Assembly: GCA_030647845.1 (NCBI GenBank)
Contig: JAUSIO010000049.1
Span: forward strand, 1-13,991
Length of the DNA stretch: 13,991 nt
Source of the DNA: a bacterium
Lineage (GTDB): Bacteria; Patescibacteriota; Minisyncoccia; Phycocordibacterales; SBAW01
Reading direction: 5' to 3'
Positions 6,463 through 12,659 of the stretch are shown here, in pieces; the stretch's first letter is position 1, and each line of letters begins with the position of its first letter. The notes below the pieces were generated by a model. It was not told the origin of the DNA and searched no databases. It saw nothing but the letters and a program-made list of their open reading frames with translations. The translations under genes were made by a program, and so were the position numbers.

Positions 6463-6675
6463 TCAGCGGCAGGTCGGACACAATACATTAACGAGTGTAG
6501 CGCCGACCACCGATAATCCTAGAAGCCAACCGAATAGGGAAAAGAAAAACTTCCCTCGATCTCGTTCCTCGCGCTCCAACTCGTCGGCTAATGCTGGATT
6601 TGACTTCCTTACCATGTCTAAAAACTTGAGAGTTGCAACCTCCTGCGAGGCTGGCCCGCACGGTTTTTGATCCAT
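6463..6675 (-). CDS. Small membrane protein of unknown function, 70 residues
   Basis: The ATG at 6675 has a good ribosome binding site (GGAAGGA, about 7 nt upstream), a candidate promoter just before it and a terminator just after it, so the gene is real despite its size. Residues 1-40 are polar and charged (ALADELEREERDRGKF), probably cytoplasmic and helical. Residues 43-65 (FFFSLFGWLLGLSVVGATLV and following) form one membrane helix. The protein ends NVLCPTCR, and the C-P-x-C pair at the very end could bind a metal or form a disulfide on the far side of the membrane. I do not recognise the family. It is transcribed as a separate unit inside a glycosyltransferase region. Confidence 0.7.
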   Translation of the reverse strand: MDQKPCGPASQEVATLKFLDMVRKSNPALADELEREERDRGKFFFSLFGWLLGLSVVGATLVNVLCPTCR

Positions 6676-6707
6676 TACATGTTCCTTCCGTGTATTGGTT
6701 CAGTTTT

Positions 6708-6736
6708 ACCTTACATTCTATGACTTATTTTGTCAA
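6708..6736 (-). promoter_or_regulatory. Candidate promoter for the 70-residue membrane protein
   Basis: On the minus strand a perfect TTGACA (6736-6731) is followed after 17 nt by TAAGGT (6713-6708). The -35 overlaps the last codons of the upstream glycosyltransferase. The -10 is weak (three of six), but spacing and position fit the gene at 6675. Confidence 0.45.
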
Positions 6737-7870
6737 TAGCACCCTATCAAACACCTTCTCTTTCATATCTTTGGCGATGAGGTCCCAGTCGTATTTTGCA
6801 AGGGCGAGAGCACGAGCGGTTTGGACAACTTTTTGTGCCTGCTCGGGGTTGGCGAGGATGTCCTTTACCGCCTGCGCGATTTGCTCGGGCGAATTTTTGT
6901 CGACCGCCCAGCCGGTTGTTTGTTGGTCGGGGTTGCGTTTTGCGTCGAAAAGAAAGTCGGCGATGCCACCCTCTTGAGTTGCAATAACTGGCAGCCCTGC
7001 GGCAAACGCCTCAATAAACGAGTTGCCCATGCCCTCCGAGCGGCTAGGGCGGACAAAGATATCACACGCTTTGAGGTAGCCGGACAGTTCTATATTAAAC
7101 ACAAATGGGTGAAAATGCACACGCCCGGCGACACCTAGTTTTTCAGCCAACAACTCAAGTTTTTGTTTGTCAGGACCAGTGCCGATTGAGAAAAAATGTA
7201 TATATGGTGGCAAAAATGGCAGTGCTTCGATCACGGTATCGAGTGCGTTTTTTGTAACGAGCCGACCCGTATGTATAAGCCACACTTCGCCGCTCTTTTT
7301 ACCAATGTCGCGGGCCGTGCCACTGGAGAAGTGTTTTGTATCAACACCGTTTGGTATCACTTCAAGCGGACCCTTAAAACCGCGCTTGCGCGCCCAACCA
7401 CCAAGATAGTTTGATATTGCTTGCACAACTGCTGCATGCCGGAAGCCCCAGTTGAGCAATGGCAAAAATAAAAAAACTCGCAACCGCGCAAACATATGGT
7501 CGTATGAGTCGCCTTCCTGCAAAGTGAGTACATACGGTAAGCGCAGTCGTGCGAGCGCGACAGGGAAAAGCATATAACTCATCATCGCCCATAGACCGTC
7601 AAATTTTTTCTGATGGTTGAGTGTCTGCGCTAGCCGCGCTGCGCGCGGTACAAAAAGTATTTTCGAAAGATACGATGTACCGCTCCCAACCCGATACACA
7701 AACACATTTCCAATTTTTTCTTCTTGCTTTTCCTGCGGAGAAAACCGCATTGTCACCAGGTGAAACTCGACATCACCCGGTGCAATACGGTTGGTAATTT
7801 CTTTAATCGCAACTTCTGCCCCGCCGACATGCGGGTAATATGCGAGAGAAAAAATGAGTGCGCGCTTCAT
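6725..7870 (-). CDS. Family 4 glycosyltransferase (GT-B fold)
   Basis: This 381-residue protein has all GT4 landmarks: SLAYYPHVGGAEVAIKEI at 8-25, VQAISNYLGGWARKRG at 149-164, VIPNGVDTKHF at 171-181, WLIHTGRLVTKNALDTVIEA at 197-216, SIGTGPDKQKLE at 228-239, and RPSRSEGMGNSFIEAFAAGL at 274-293 with E-x7-E (E279, E287), then PVIATQEGGIADFL. It is the canonical mannosyl/glucosyltransferase layout and a full-length member. It starts 2 nt after the stop of the HhH-PKD-LTD protein and so seems to be the last gene of the rsmI-led group rather than of the five-gene glycosyltransferase operon, from which it is separated by a terminated unit. Whether it glycosylates the exported protein encoded just before it is an open and testable idea. 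Confidence 0.9.
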   Translation of the reverse strand: MKRALIFSLAYYPHVGGAEVAIKEITNRIAPGDVEFHLVTMRFSPQEKQEEKIGNVFVYRVGSGTSYLSKILFVPRAARLAQTLNHQKKFDGLWAMMSYMLFPVALARLRLPYVLTLQEGDSYDHMFARLRVFLFLPLLNWGFRHAAVVQAISNYLGGWARKRGFKGPLEVIPNGVDTKHFSSGTARDIGKKSGEVWLIHTGRLVTKNALDTVIEALPFLPPYIHFFSIGTGPDKQKLELLAEKLGVAGRVHFHPFVFNIELSGYLKACDIFVRPSRSEGMGNSFIEAFAAGLPVIATQEGGIADFLFDAKRNPDQQTTGWAVDKNSPEQIAQAVKDILANPEQAQKVVQTARALALAKYDWDLIAKDMKEKVFDRVLLTK

Positions 7871-7872
7871 GG

Positions 7873-9087
7873 TTACTCGATATCAAACTCCTCACCATCT
7901 GGGGTGGTTTCTTCGGACACGCGTGCCGGTATGCGGGAGCGCACATACCAGACTCCGGCGAGCCCCAGAGCCAACACCCCGGCGAGCCCGAGGAATGACA
8001 CCCACAAAGGGACACCTGCACCGCTCTTTGCCACTGCTGCGCTACCTATAGTATCTTCTACTCCAGCGATAATTGGTGTGTTGGTTGCTGATTGAGTGCT
8101 TGTCCCACCGGTTTCTGCCGCAAGCACGAGACCAGCCGGTTGTGCCGAGACAGACGTATGAACAACTGGAGAAATAGAGCGGGGAGTTTCCATACTAATA
8201 GGTTCTCCGCGTAGTGGCGAGTCGGCGCTCGGGTCTGCCGCGGCAGCCACTGCTTTGTTTGGGTACAAAAGCGTTGCTTGCGTATCTCCAACTACCCGCG
8301 TCACCGCAAAAGAAAAACGCACACCGCCGCGCGCGAGCACGGTTGTATTTTTCGGAATGACAAAATTGCTCGGGCCGTTTGTGAGCGTCCATAACCCAAC
8401 GCTCATATCTTTTTGCGATTTGTTAAAGACAGAGAGCGAGCCGTCTGCCTCGGCGACCAGCGCGACTTGCGCTGGGACCGCTTCGACCACAGTGCGGTCG
8501 AAGCCAGTCGAGAAACCCGACGAGGCGTCGAGCGACACTACATACTTCCCCGGATACGAATAGGCGTGAAAAACTATGTGTCCTTCTGCGGTGGTACCGT
8601 CGCCAAAGTTCCACACGTAGCGTGCGTTTTGTAGCGGCAGACCTTGTGCTCCAAACACCGCTCCGGAGAAGTAAGAACCGCCACCGACCATCACCAACGT
8701 GTCTCCCGTGATATGTGCCACGATAGGGAGTGTACTGCCCGCATCAAACGATAACGGTGGTGGTTTCGTGACGATAGTAGTAGATGCTTGCGTCTGTGTG
8801 GTACTCGGCGTAGAGGAGTCGCTCACCGTAATGCGGTTTTTTATGTCTTCATAAGAACTAGAACCGGGCTCTCCTATGCCACTTACTCTACTTATCTCTT
8901 CGATAGAAGCGTACGGGCGGTTATCGATAATACTTTGAGCAATCGAGGAGCCGACACCAGGAAGTGTATCAAGTGTCGCGAGGTCAGCCGTGTTGATGTT
9001 CACCAAGTCGGCCGCGTTGACACACCCGGGCACAGCAGCAAGTACAACAAAACAAACACTTGTAAAAAATAACTTATGCGTTTTCAT
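7873..9087 (-). CDS. Exported HhH (ComEA-like) - PKD - lamin-tail protein with C-terminal membrane anchor
   Basis: The ATG at 9087 (404 residues) is preferred over 9168 because it begins a signal peptide (MKTHKLFFTSVCFVVLAAVP) and leaves a 14-nt overlap with the ATPase gene. Cleavage could be at VNA (23-25), or at a loose lipobox at C22. Then follow a ComEA-type helix-hairpin-helix pair (LVNINTADLATLDTLPGVG at 28-46, SIEEISRVSGIGEPG at 61-75), a Thr/Ser linker, a PKD domain (YVWNFGDGTTAEG at 157-169, HAYSYPGKYVVSL at 174-186), a lamin-tail-like beta domain (about 205-275, with GLWTLTNGPSNFVIPKN at 231-247), a second flexible linker, a membrane helix (about 360-382) and an acidic cytoplasmic tail. 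ComEA-type HhH binds DNA without sequence preference. The parts suggest a surface protein that may touch DNA. Confidence 0.8.
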   Translation of the reverse strand: MKTHKLFFTSVCFVVLAAVPGCVNAADLVNINTADLATLDTLPGVGSSIAQSIIDNRPYASIEEISRVSGIGEPGSSSYEDIKNRITVSDSSTPSTTQTQASTTIVTKPPPLSFDAGSTLPIVAHITGDTLVMVGGGSYFSGAVFGAQGLPLQNARYVWNFGDGTTAEGHIVFHAYSYPGKYVVSLDASSGFSTGFDRTVVEAVPAQVALVAEADGSLSVFNKSQKDMSVGLWTLTNGPSNFVIPKNTTVLARGGVRFSFAVTRVVGDTQATLLYPNKAVAAAADPSADSPLRGEPISMETPRSISPVVHTSVSAQPAGLVLAAETGGTSTQSATNTPIIAGVEDTIGSAAVAKSGAGVPLWVSFLGLAGVLALGLAGVWYVRSRIPARVSEETTPDGEEFDIE

Positions 9088-10864
9088 CAGATACTTCTGT
9101 AACTGCGAGCATATCGCGTAGAGCTTTTTCGGACAAGCCAGGGTGTTTTGGGGGGCTTGATGCCACAATCTTGCCGAGTGTTTCTTTTAGGTCGGGGGCG
9201 TGCGTGGTGTGCAGGGCCGGCGTAGCAGGTTTGGCAACCGGGGATGTGGGAGTTTGTTTGCCAGTAACCATAGCGAGTGCCTCGCGCAGACTGTTTGTCC
9301 CGCCCAAGGGTGGGCGCTCTTGGGTGCCGGGCTTTTTGTATGGTGGCGGAGGCGTTGGGTGCGAAGGCGCAACCTGCCGAGCAAATGGTCTGACCCCGCC
9401 TTGCCCGCCAGGCGATTGCTGGCGAGCGGGGAAACCCGAGCCTGCCTGCCGGTTAGGCAGGGACCTTTGTGAGACAGGTTGTGCCGGAGCAGGAGTCGGA
9501 GCAACTTGCAACACAGGTGCAGGAGGCGGGGGTGCAGACACGGCAGGCGCCGGTTTTTTTGGGGCAGGGGGCTCCGGCTCGTGCCATTTTGCAATCGCCA
9601 CTTCTACCTCGGCGCGGGATTTTGCGAATTGCCGGCGCGAGTGCTCAAGCGCAACCCTGGTAAAATTTTGTGGCGGCGGATCAAACGGTGCTAGGGTCGT
9701 GGCCGAAAACGGCGGCGAGCCGACCCCGTCTATCATCAGTGTCAAATACACTTGGGCAAAACCGAGGTTAACCAAATCGGTCTGTGTAAACTGCGGCTGG
9801 AAAACGGTCTCGAGCACCTCGGCGTCAAAAGGGCCAACCCGAAATGCCACGGTCGTGCCGACGTTGCCAAACACCGCGTCGCGCACCTCCTCCTCCATCT
9901 GCTCGATATACTGGTGCGCGATGATCAAATTTAATTTGTACTTGCGCGCTTCCGAGAGGATATCGGCAAAACTTTGGTTTGCAAAAGTTTGGAATTCATC
10001 AACATAAAAGTAAAACGACGGTAGCCGTGCCAACTGCGGCGCGGGCACGTCAGCCCGCGACATCGCCGCCAAATATAGTTTGGTTACGAGCATCGAGCCC
10101 AGCAGGCTCGCGTTGATTTCGCCCACCCGACCTTTGGAGAGGTTCATAATGATAATTTTTTTCTCATCCATCATCTGCCTAATGTCAAACGAGGACTTTG
10201 GCTGGCCGACAATGTTGCGAATTAAGGGGTTGCTCGTAAACTGCCCGATTTTATTTTGGATTGCTGGCGTCGCCTCCTGTGTATAGCGGTCGCCGTAGTT
10301 AGCAAATTCATCGACCCAAAAACTTTTTACAATCGGGTCGGTCACGTTCTCCACCACTTTTTTGCGGAACACTTTGTTGATGAGCATCCGGTTGACATCC
10401 AAAAGGGTCGAGCCATCAAATTCCAAAAGCGCCAACAGCGTGTTGGACAAAATATATTCCATGCGCGCGCTCCACGCATCTACCCAAATTTTGCGGAATG
10501 CCGACAACAGACCAGAGACAACCAAGTGGCGCTTGTCGTAGCCGACATCCTCCATCACGTTAAAGGCAATCGGGTAGTCCATATCAAACGGCGCAAAATA
10601 CAATACGTCGCGGATTCGGTGCTCGGGCACGTACTCGAGGATGCGCTCGGCGGTCGAGCCGTGCGGGTCGATAAACGCAATGCCCTCGCCGTTGCGGATG
10701 TCTTGTATCGCCATGTTCTCGAGCAAGGTCGACTTGCCCATGCCGGTTTTACCGATGGTGTAAAAATGCCGCGCACGGTCGCGGCGCTTGATACCAAACG
10801 GCACTTCCTTACCTCGGCTGTTGGTCTGCGCGAAATAGGTTATTTTCTCCGGGTCTTCCTGCAC
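9074..10864 (-). CDS. VirD4/TraG-like DNA-pumping ATPase with proline-rich tail
   Basis: This 596-residue protein starts at GTG 10864; TAG lies two codons upstream in frame, and no ribosome binding site is visible. The ATPase core begins almost at once. FGIKRRDRARHFYTIGKTGM (23-42) leads into the Walker A GKTGMGKS (38-45), IAFIDPHGS (62-70) follows, and SFYFYVDEFQTFA (283-295) is Walker B. LNLIIAHQYIEQM (311-323) contains the sensor-like Gln of TraG/TraD-type ATPases. This core is typical of TraM-recognition/DUF87 ATPases that drive DNA transfer or packaging. No N-terminal membrane helices are seen, unlike classical VirD4. After about 395 comes a Pro/Ala-rich tail with two hairpin-encoded segments (468-475 and 478-490), then three short related helices (SLREALAMV, LKETLGKIV, ALRDMLAV). 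The next gene encodes the HhH exported protein, with overlap. Confidence 0.85.
   Translation of the reverse strand: MQEDPEKITYFAQTNSRGKEVPFGIKRRDRARHFYTIGKTGMGKSTLLENMAIQDIRNGEGIAFIDPHGSTAERILEYVPEHRIRDVLYFAPFDMDYPIAFNVMEDVGYDKRHLVVSGLLSAFRKIWVDAWSARMEYILSNTLLALLEFDGSTLLDVNRMLINKVFRKKVVENVTDPIVKSFWVDEFANYGDRYTQEATPAIQNKIGQFTSNPLIRNIVGQPKSSFDIRQMMDEKKIIIMNLSKGRVGEINASLLGSMLVTKLYLAAMSRADVPAPQLARLPSFYFYVDEFQTFANQSFADILSEARKYKLNLIIAHQYIEQMEEEVRDAVFGNVGTTVAFRVGPFDAEVLETVFQPQFTQTDLVNLGFAQVYLTLMIDGVGSPPFSATTLAPFDPPPQNFTRVALEHSRRQFAKSRAEVEVAIAKWHEPEPPAPKKPAPAVSAPPPPAPVLQVAPTPAPAQPVSQRSLPNRQAGSGFPARQQSPGGQGGVRPFARQVAPSHPTPPPPYKKPGTQERPPLGGTNSLREALAMVTGKQTPTSPVAKPATPALHTTHAPDLKETLGKIVASSPPKHPGLSEKALRDMLAVTEVSDENA
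9394..9431. repeat. Interrupted palindrome in the ATPase proline-rich tail
   Basis: Outer arms CCCCGC (9394-9399) and GCGGGG (9426-9431) enclose inner arms CGCCAG (9406-9411) and CTGGCG (9419-9424) around a 7-nt loop. It encodes FPARQQSPGGQGG (478-490), which differs from the Pro/Ala composition on both sides. It lies 9 nt from the next palindrome. Confidence 0.6.
9441..9461. repeat. 7-bp perfect palindrome in the ATPase proline-rich tail
   Basis: CCTGCCT (9441-9447) and AGGCAGG (9455-9461) flank a 7-nt loop. On the minus strand it reads SLPNRQAG (468-475). From memory, similar SLPNRQAG-like stretches recur in unrelated proteins of candidate phyla bacteria, which would mark an inserted repeat. 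That recollection needs a search to confirm. Confidence 0.6.
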
Positions 10865-10901
10865 ATACTAAGTATAACCCAACGAAGCTAGAGAGGTTAA
10901 T

Positions 10902-11177
10902 TCAGTTGAGTGAGTTGATGCCCTCTTTGGCCGACTCGGGACTTTCCTCTGCAACTGGGGGAATATGTTCAACAAACGAGCTACTCACGCGACCGCCGCG
11001 AGTTTTGCGCGGCAAGGGACCACTTGTCATCGCCTCGCCACGCAAAAGAAAACCGAGTGTAGCGATTGCAGCACCCGAGAGCACCAAAAGTACTGTACGC
11101 CAGGAGGCGGGCACGCCGAGGTACGGCACAATGACAACCCAAACACCCAAGACAATAATGCTCGTTTCCTTTGACAT
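10902..11177 (-). CDS. Small two-helix membrane protein, unknown function
   Basis: This 91-residue protein has two hydrophobic segments, about 7-24 (IIVLGVWVVIVPYLGV) and 28-45 (TVLLVLSGAAIATLGFLL), joined by a tight PASWR turn, so both ends face the same side. The rest is a polar tail with basic residues just after the second helix (PRKTRGGR), which fits the positive-inside rule with the tail in the cytoplasm. The gene starts 4 nt after the rsmI stop and ends 37 nt before the ATPase start, which suggests one transcript. It might be a membrane partner of the ATPase, which lacks its own membrane helices, but nothing in the sequence proves this. The family is not recognised. Confidence 0.65.
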   Translation of the reverse strand: MSKETSIIVLGVWVVIVPYLGVPASWRTVLLVLSGAAIATLGFLLRGEAMTSGPLPRKTRGGRVSSSFVEHIPPVAEESPESAKEGINSLN

Positions 11178-11181
11178 AGGG

Positions 11182-11883
11182 CTATTCTACCACAGACACG
11201 ATAACGACAAACTCGCCGCGCGCGGCACCACGAGCCTCTAAATCCTTAGCCAACTCGACCGGTGTTCCAACAAGTACCTCTTCGTGGACTTTAGTAAGCT
11301 CGCGCGCAATGGTAACCCGCTGTATACCAACAGTATCCAACTCCTGTAGAAGTTTTAGAATGCGATGAGGTGACTCGTACAAGACAACTGTATATTCGCC
11401 CGTGGCGATTTTTTTTAGCGTGGTTTGCCGACCTTTTTTGTGTGGCAAAAATCCGAGAAAAATAAATTCACTCGCGTCAACTCCAGCGATCGAGAGCGCT
11501 GCAGTGAGAGCCGAGGCACCCGGGATTGCCTCAATTTTTACTTTAGGTGCGTGCTCGCGCACAAACGCGACCAAGCGTGCGCCTGGGTCTGCGATACCCG
11601 GCGTGCCGGCGTCGGATACAAACACAACATGCTCCCCTGCCTCAAGCCGCTCGACAATAGTTTTGGCTTTTTCCAGCTCTTTTGCCGCGTCGAGCCGCTG
11701 GAGTGGTTTTTTAATTTCGTATCGCGCCAGCAACTTTGCAACAACTCGCGTGTCTTCGGCATACACGACATCACATTCTTTGAGCGTTCGCAGTGCCCGC
11801 AGAGTTATATCCTCGAGGTTGCCGATTGGAGTGGCAACTATGGAAAGTTTGCCTTTACCCTGAGTTGTATTGAAGGGTGCCAT
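11182..11883 (-). CDS. rsmI: 16S rRNA 2'-O-ribose C1402 methyltransferase RsmI
   Basis: RsmI methylates the 2'-OH of C1402 in 16S rRNA, using S-adenosylmethionine, to tune decoding at the P site. The 233 residues from ATG 11883 show the whole signature: LSIVATPIGNLEDITLRAL (13-31), YAEDTR (41-46), FVSDAGTPGIADPG (88-101), IPGASALTAALS (120-131), FIFLGFLPHKKGR (140-152), LYESPHRI (168-175), IARELTKVHEEV (192-203) and RGEFVVIVS at the end. The frame stays open upstream to a GTG at 11970 through the REP hairpin, but the family begins just before KLSIVATP, so 11883 is chosen. It lacks the small C-terminal helical domain of the E. coli enzyme (about 286 residues), like many short forms. It is the first gene of the minus-strand group and divergent from the RAYT. 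Confidence 0.93.
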   Translation of the reverse strand: MAPFNTTQGKGKLSIVATPIGNLEDITLRALRTLKECDVVYAEDTRVVAKLLARYEIKKPLQRLDAAKELEKAKTIVERLEAGEHVVFVSDAGTPGIADPGARLVAFVREHAPKVKIEAIPGASALTAALSIAGVDASEFIFLGFLPHKKGRQTTLKKIATGEYTVVLYESPHRILKLLQELDTVGIQRVTIARELTKVHEEVLVGTPVELAKDLEARGAARGEFVVIVSVVE

Positions 11884-11930
11884 ATTAAACAAACCTACTA
11901 CAAAAAACCGAAAGGCGCGACTATCCCCTA

Positions 11931-11951
11931 CCGTGAGGCTTAGCCTCACGG
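11931..11951. repeat. REP hairpin copy 2, left of the RAYT
   Basis: Arms CCGTGAGGC (11931-11939) and GCCTCACGG (11943-11951) flank TTA. Here the match extends outward by CTA and TAG, making 12-bp arms over 11928-11954, with CTAC and GTAG tetranucleotides at the ends. RAYT systems commonly have a GTAG next to the hairpin. The copy lies between the rsmI and RAYT starts and could affect both promoters. Confidence 0.92.
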
Positions 11952-11959
11952 TAGGGCGG

Positions 11960-11965
11960 TATACT
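11960..11965 (+). promoter_or_regulatory. Candidate -10 box of the RAYT gene
   Basis: TATACT (five of six to consensus) lies 7 nt before the RAYT ATG, so the transcript would start at or next to the start codon (leaderless). No Shine-Dalgarno is present. The region where a -35 would lie is the right arm and loop of REP copy 2, with no good match. Confidence 0.4.
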
Positions 11966-11972
11966 ACCACTT

Positions 11973-12632
11973 ATGCGAAAAACAATTTTTGCGCACGGTG
12001 AGGTATACCATATCTACAACCGAGGAGTTGAAAGAAGAACTACTTTTACTTCTCCCTCCGAATACAAGAGATTTCTTGCATACCTATACATTCTTAACAC
12101 AGAAGAATCTATACGGCCTGCCGAGCTAATCGAAAAACATGGGGACCTTTTGTTTACTCTCCCAAGAGAAAATCCTCTAGTCGCACTAGGCGCATACTGT
12201 CTCATGCCAAATCACTTCCATCTACTTGCAACGCCAACAGTCGAAGGCGGTATATCAAAATTTATGCACCGCGTACAAACCGCATACACCATGTACTTCA
12301 ATACAAAACACAAACGTACTGGTGGACTTTTCCAGGGCACATTCAAAGCTGAGCATGCCGACTACGATGCGTACGCAAAATACTTGTACTCATATATCCA
12401 CCTAAATCCGGCAAAACTAGCCGACCCGTTGTGGAAAGAATTCGGTGCTAAAGATTTTAACAAAGTACGCGCTTTCGTGCGCAACTATCCCTATTCCAGT
12501 TTCGGCGAATACAAATCGGGGGAACCTGTAATCACAGACCCTTCCAAATTTCCAGACTACGTCTCAAACAAAAAAGATCTCGAAGAACACATAGATTTCT
12601 GGCTAAACTTCCGACAAAACAACCTACCGTGA
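11973..12632 (+). CDS. REP-associated tyrosine transposase (RAYT, IS200-like Y1 HUH enzyme)
   Basis: This 219-residue Y1 HUH single-strand DNA nuclease (PF01797 type) cuts and joins REP hairpins. Visible features are YHIYNRGVERR at 12-22 (first strand of the fold), CLMPNHFHLLATP at 76-88 with the HUH pair H81 and H83, a helix with HRVQTAYTMYFN at 99-110 in which Y105 is the likely nucleophile, GGLFQGTFKAEHAD at 117-130, and YLYSYIHLNPAKLADP at 138-152. YPYSSFGEY at 172-180 is the usual RAYT C-terminal signature. Length and domain order are intact, so it may be active. The stop TGA (12630-12632) is bases 4-6 of the right REP hairpin, which means the element ends the protein (last residues NNLP). 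It is the only plus-strand gene between 1370 and 13909. Confidence 0.92.
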   Translation: MRKTIFAHGEVYHIYNRGVERRTTFTSPSEYKRFLAYLYILNTEESIRPAELIEKHGDLLFTLPRENPLVALGAYCLMPNHFHLLATPTVEGGISKFMHRVQTAYTMYFNTKHKRTGGLFQGTFKAEHADYDAYAKYLYSYIHLNPAKLADPLWKEFGAKDFNKVRAFVRNYPYSSFGEYKSGEPVITDPSKFPDYVSNKKDLEEHIDFWLNFRQNNLP

Positions 12633-12647
12633 GGCTTAGCCTCACGG
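12627..12647. repeat. REP hairpin copy 3, supplies the RAYT stop codon
   Basis: This copy is identical to the other three, with arms 12627-12635 and 12639-12647. It is preceded by CTA. The RAYT stop TGA lies in the left arm. On the minus strand the hairpin follows the TPR-like gene by 12 nt and is followed by TAGGTTGTTTTG, so it may also help to end that transcript. Confidence 0.92.
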
Positions 12648-12659
12648 GGAGGGCAGAAT

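Larger units (their letters stand above)
11931..12647. mobile_element. REP-RAYT-REP unit
   Basis: A Y1-type transposase gene is bracketed by two identical 21-bp hairpins, both in the same orientation and both preceded by CTA, with nothing else between. This is the arrangement expected for a RAYT and its cognate REP sequences, and it also looks like the hairpin ends of IS200/IS605-type elements. The left hairpin lies 21 nt before the start codon; the right hairpin overlaps the stop codon. The unit lies between divergent rsmI and the convergent TPR-like gene. Confidence 0.75.

Noticed and set aside
8480..8504. 8-bp inverted repeat GCTTCGAC/GTCGAAGC in the HhH-PKD-LTD gene
   Set aside because: The arms are short and it is the only copy seen. 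Chance is likely in a window of this size.
9088..9168. Longer N-terminus for the HhH-PKD-LTD protein
   Set aside because: It would bury the signal peptide behind 27 residues and lengthen the overlap with the ATPase gene.
9171..10007. 278-residue open frame on the plus strand
   Set aside because: It is wholly antisense to the conserved ATPase gene, has a low-complexity Gly/Cys-rich composition and no family motif. It is a shadow of the Pro-rich tail.
10256..10891. 211-residue open frame on the plus strand
   Set aside because: Antisense to the ATPase core, which has clear Walker motifs in the minus frame.
11215..11226. GCCGCGCGCGGC palindrome near the end of rsmI
   Set aside because: It is a simple GC alternation encoding conserved residues (AARGEF region) and is easily explained by codon use.
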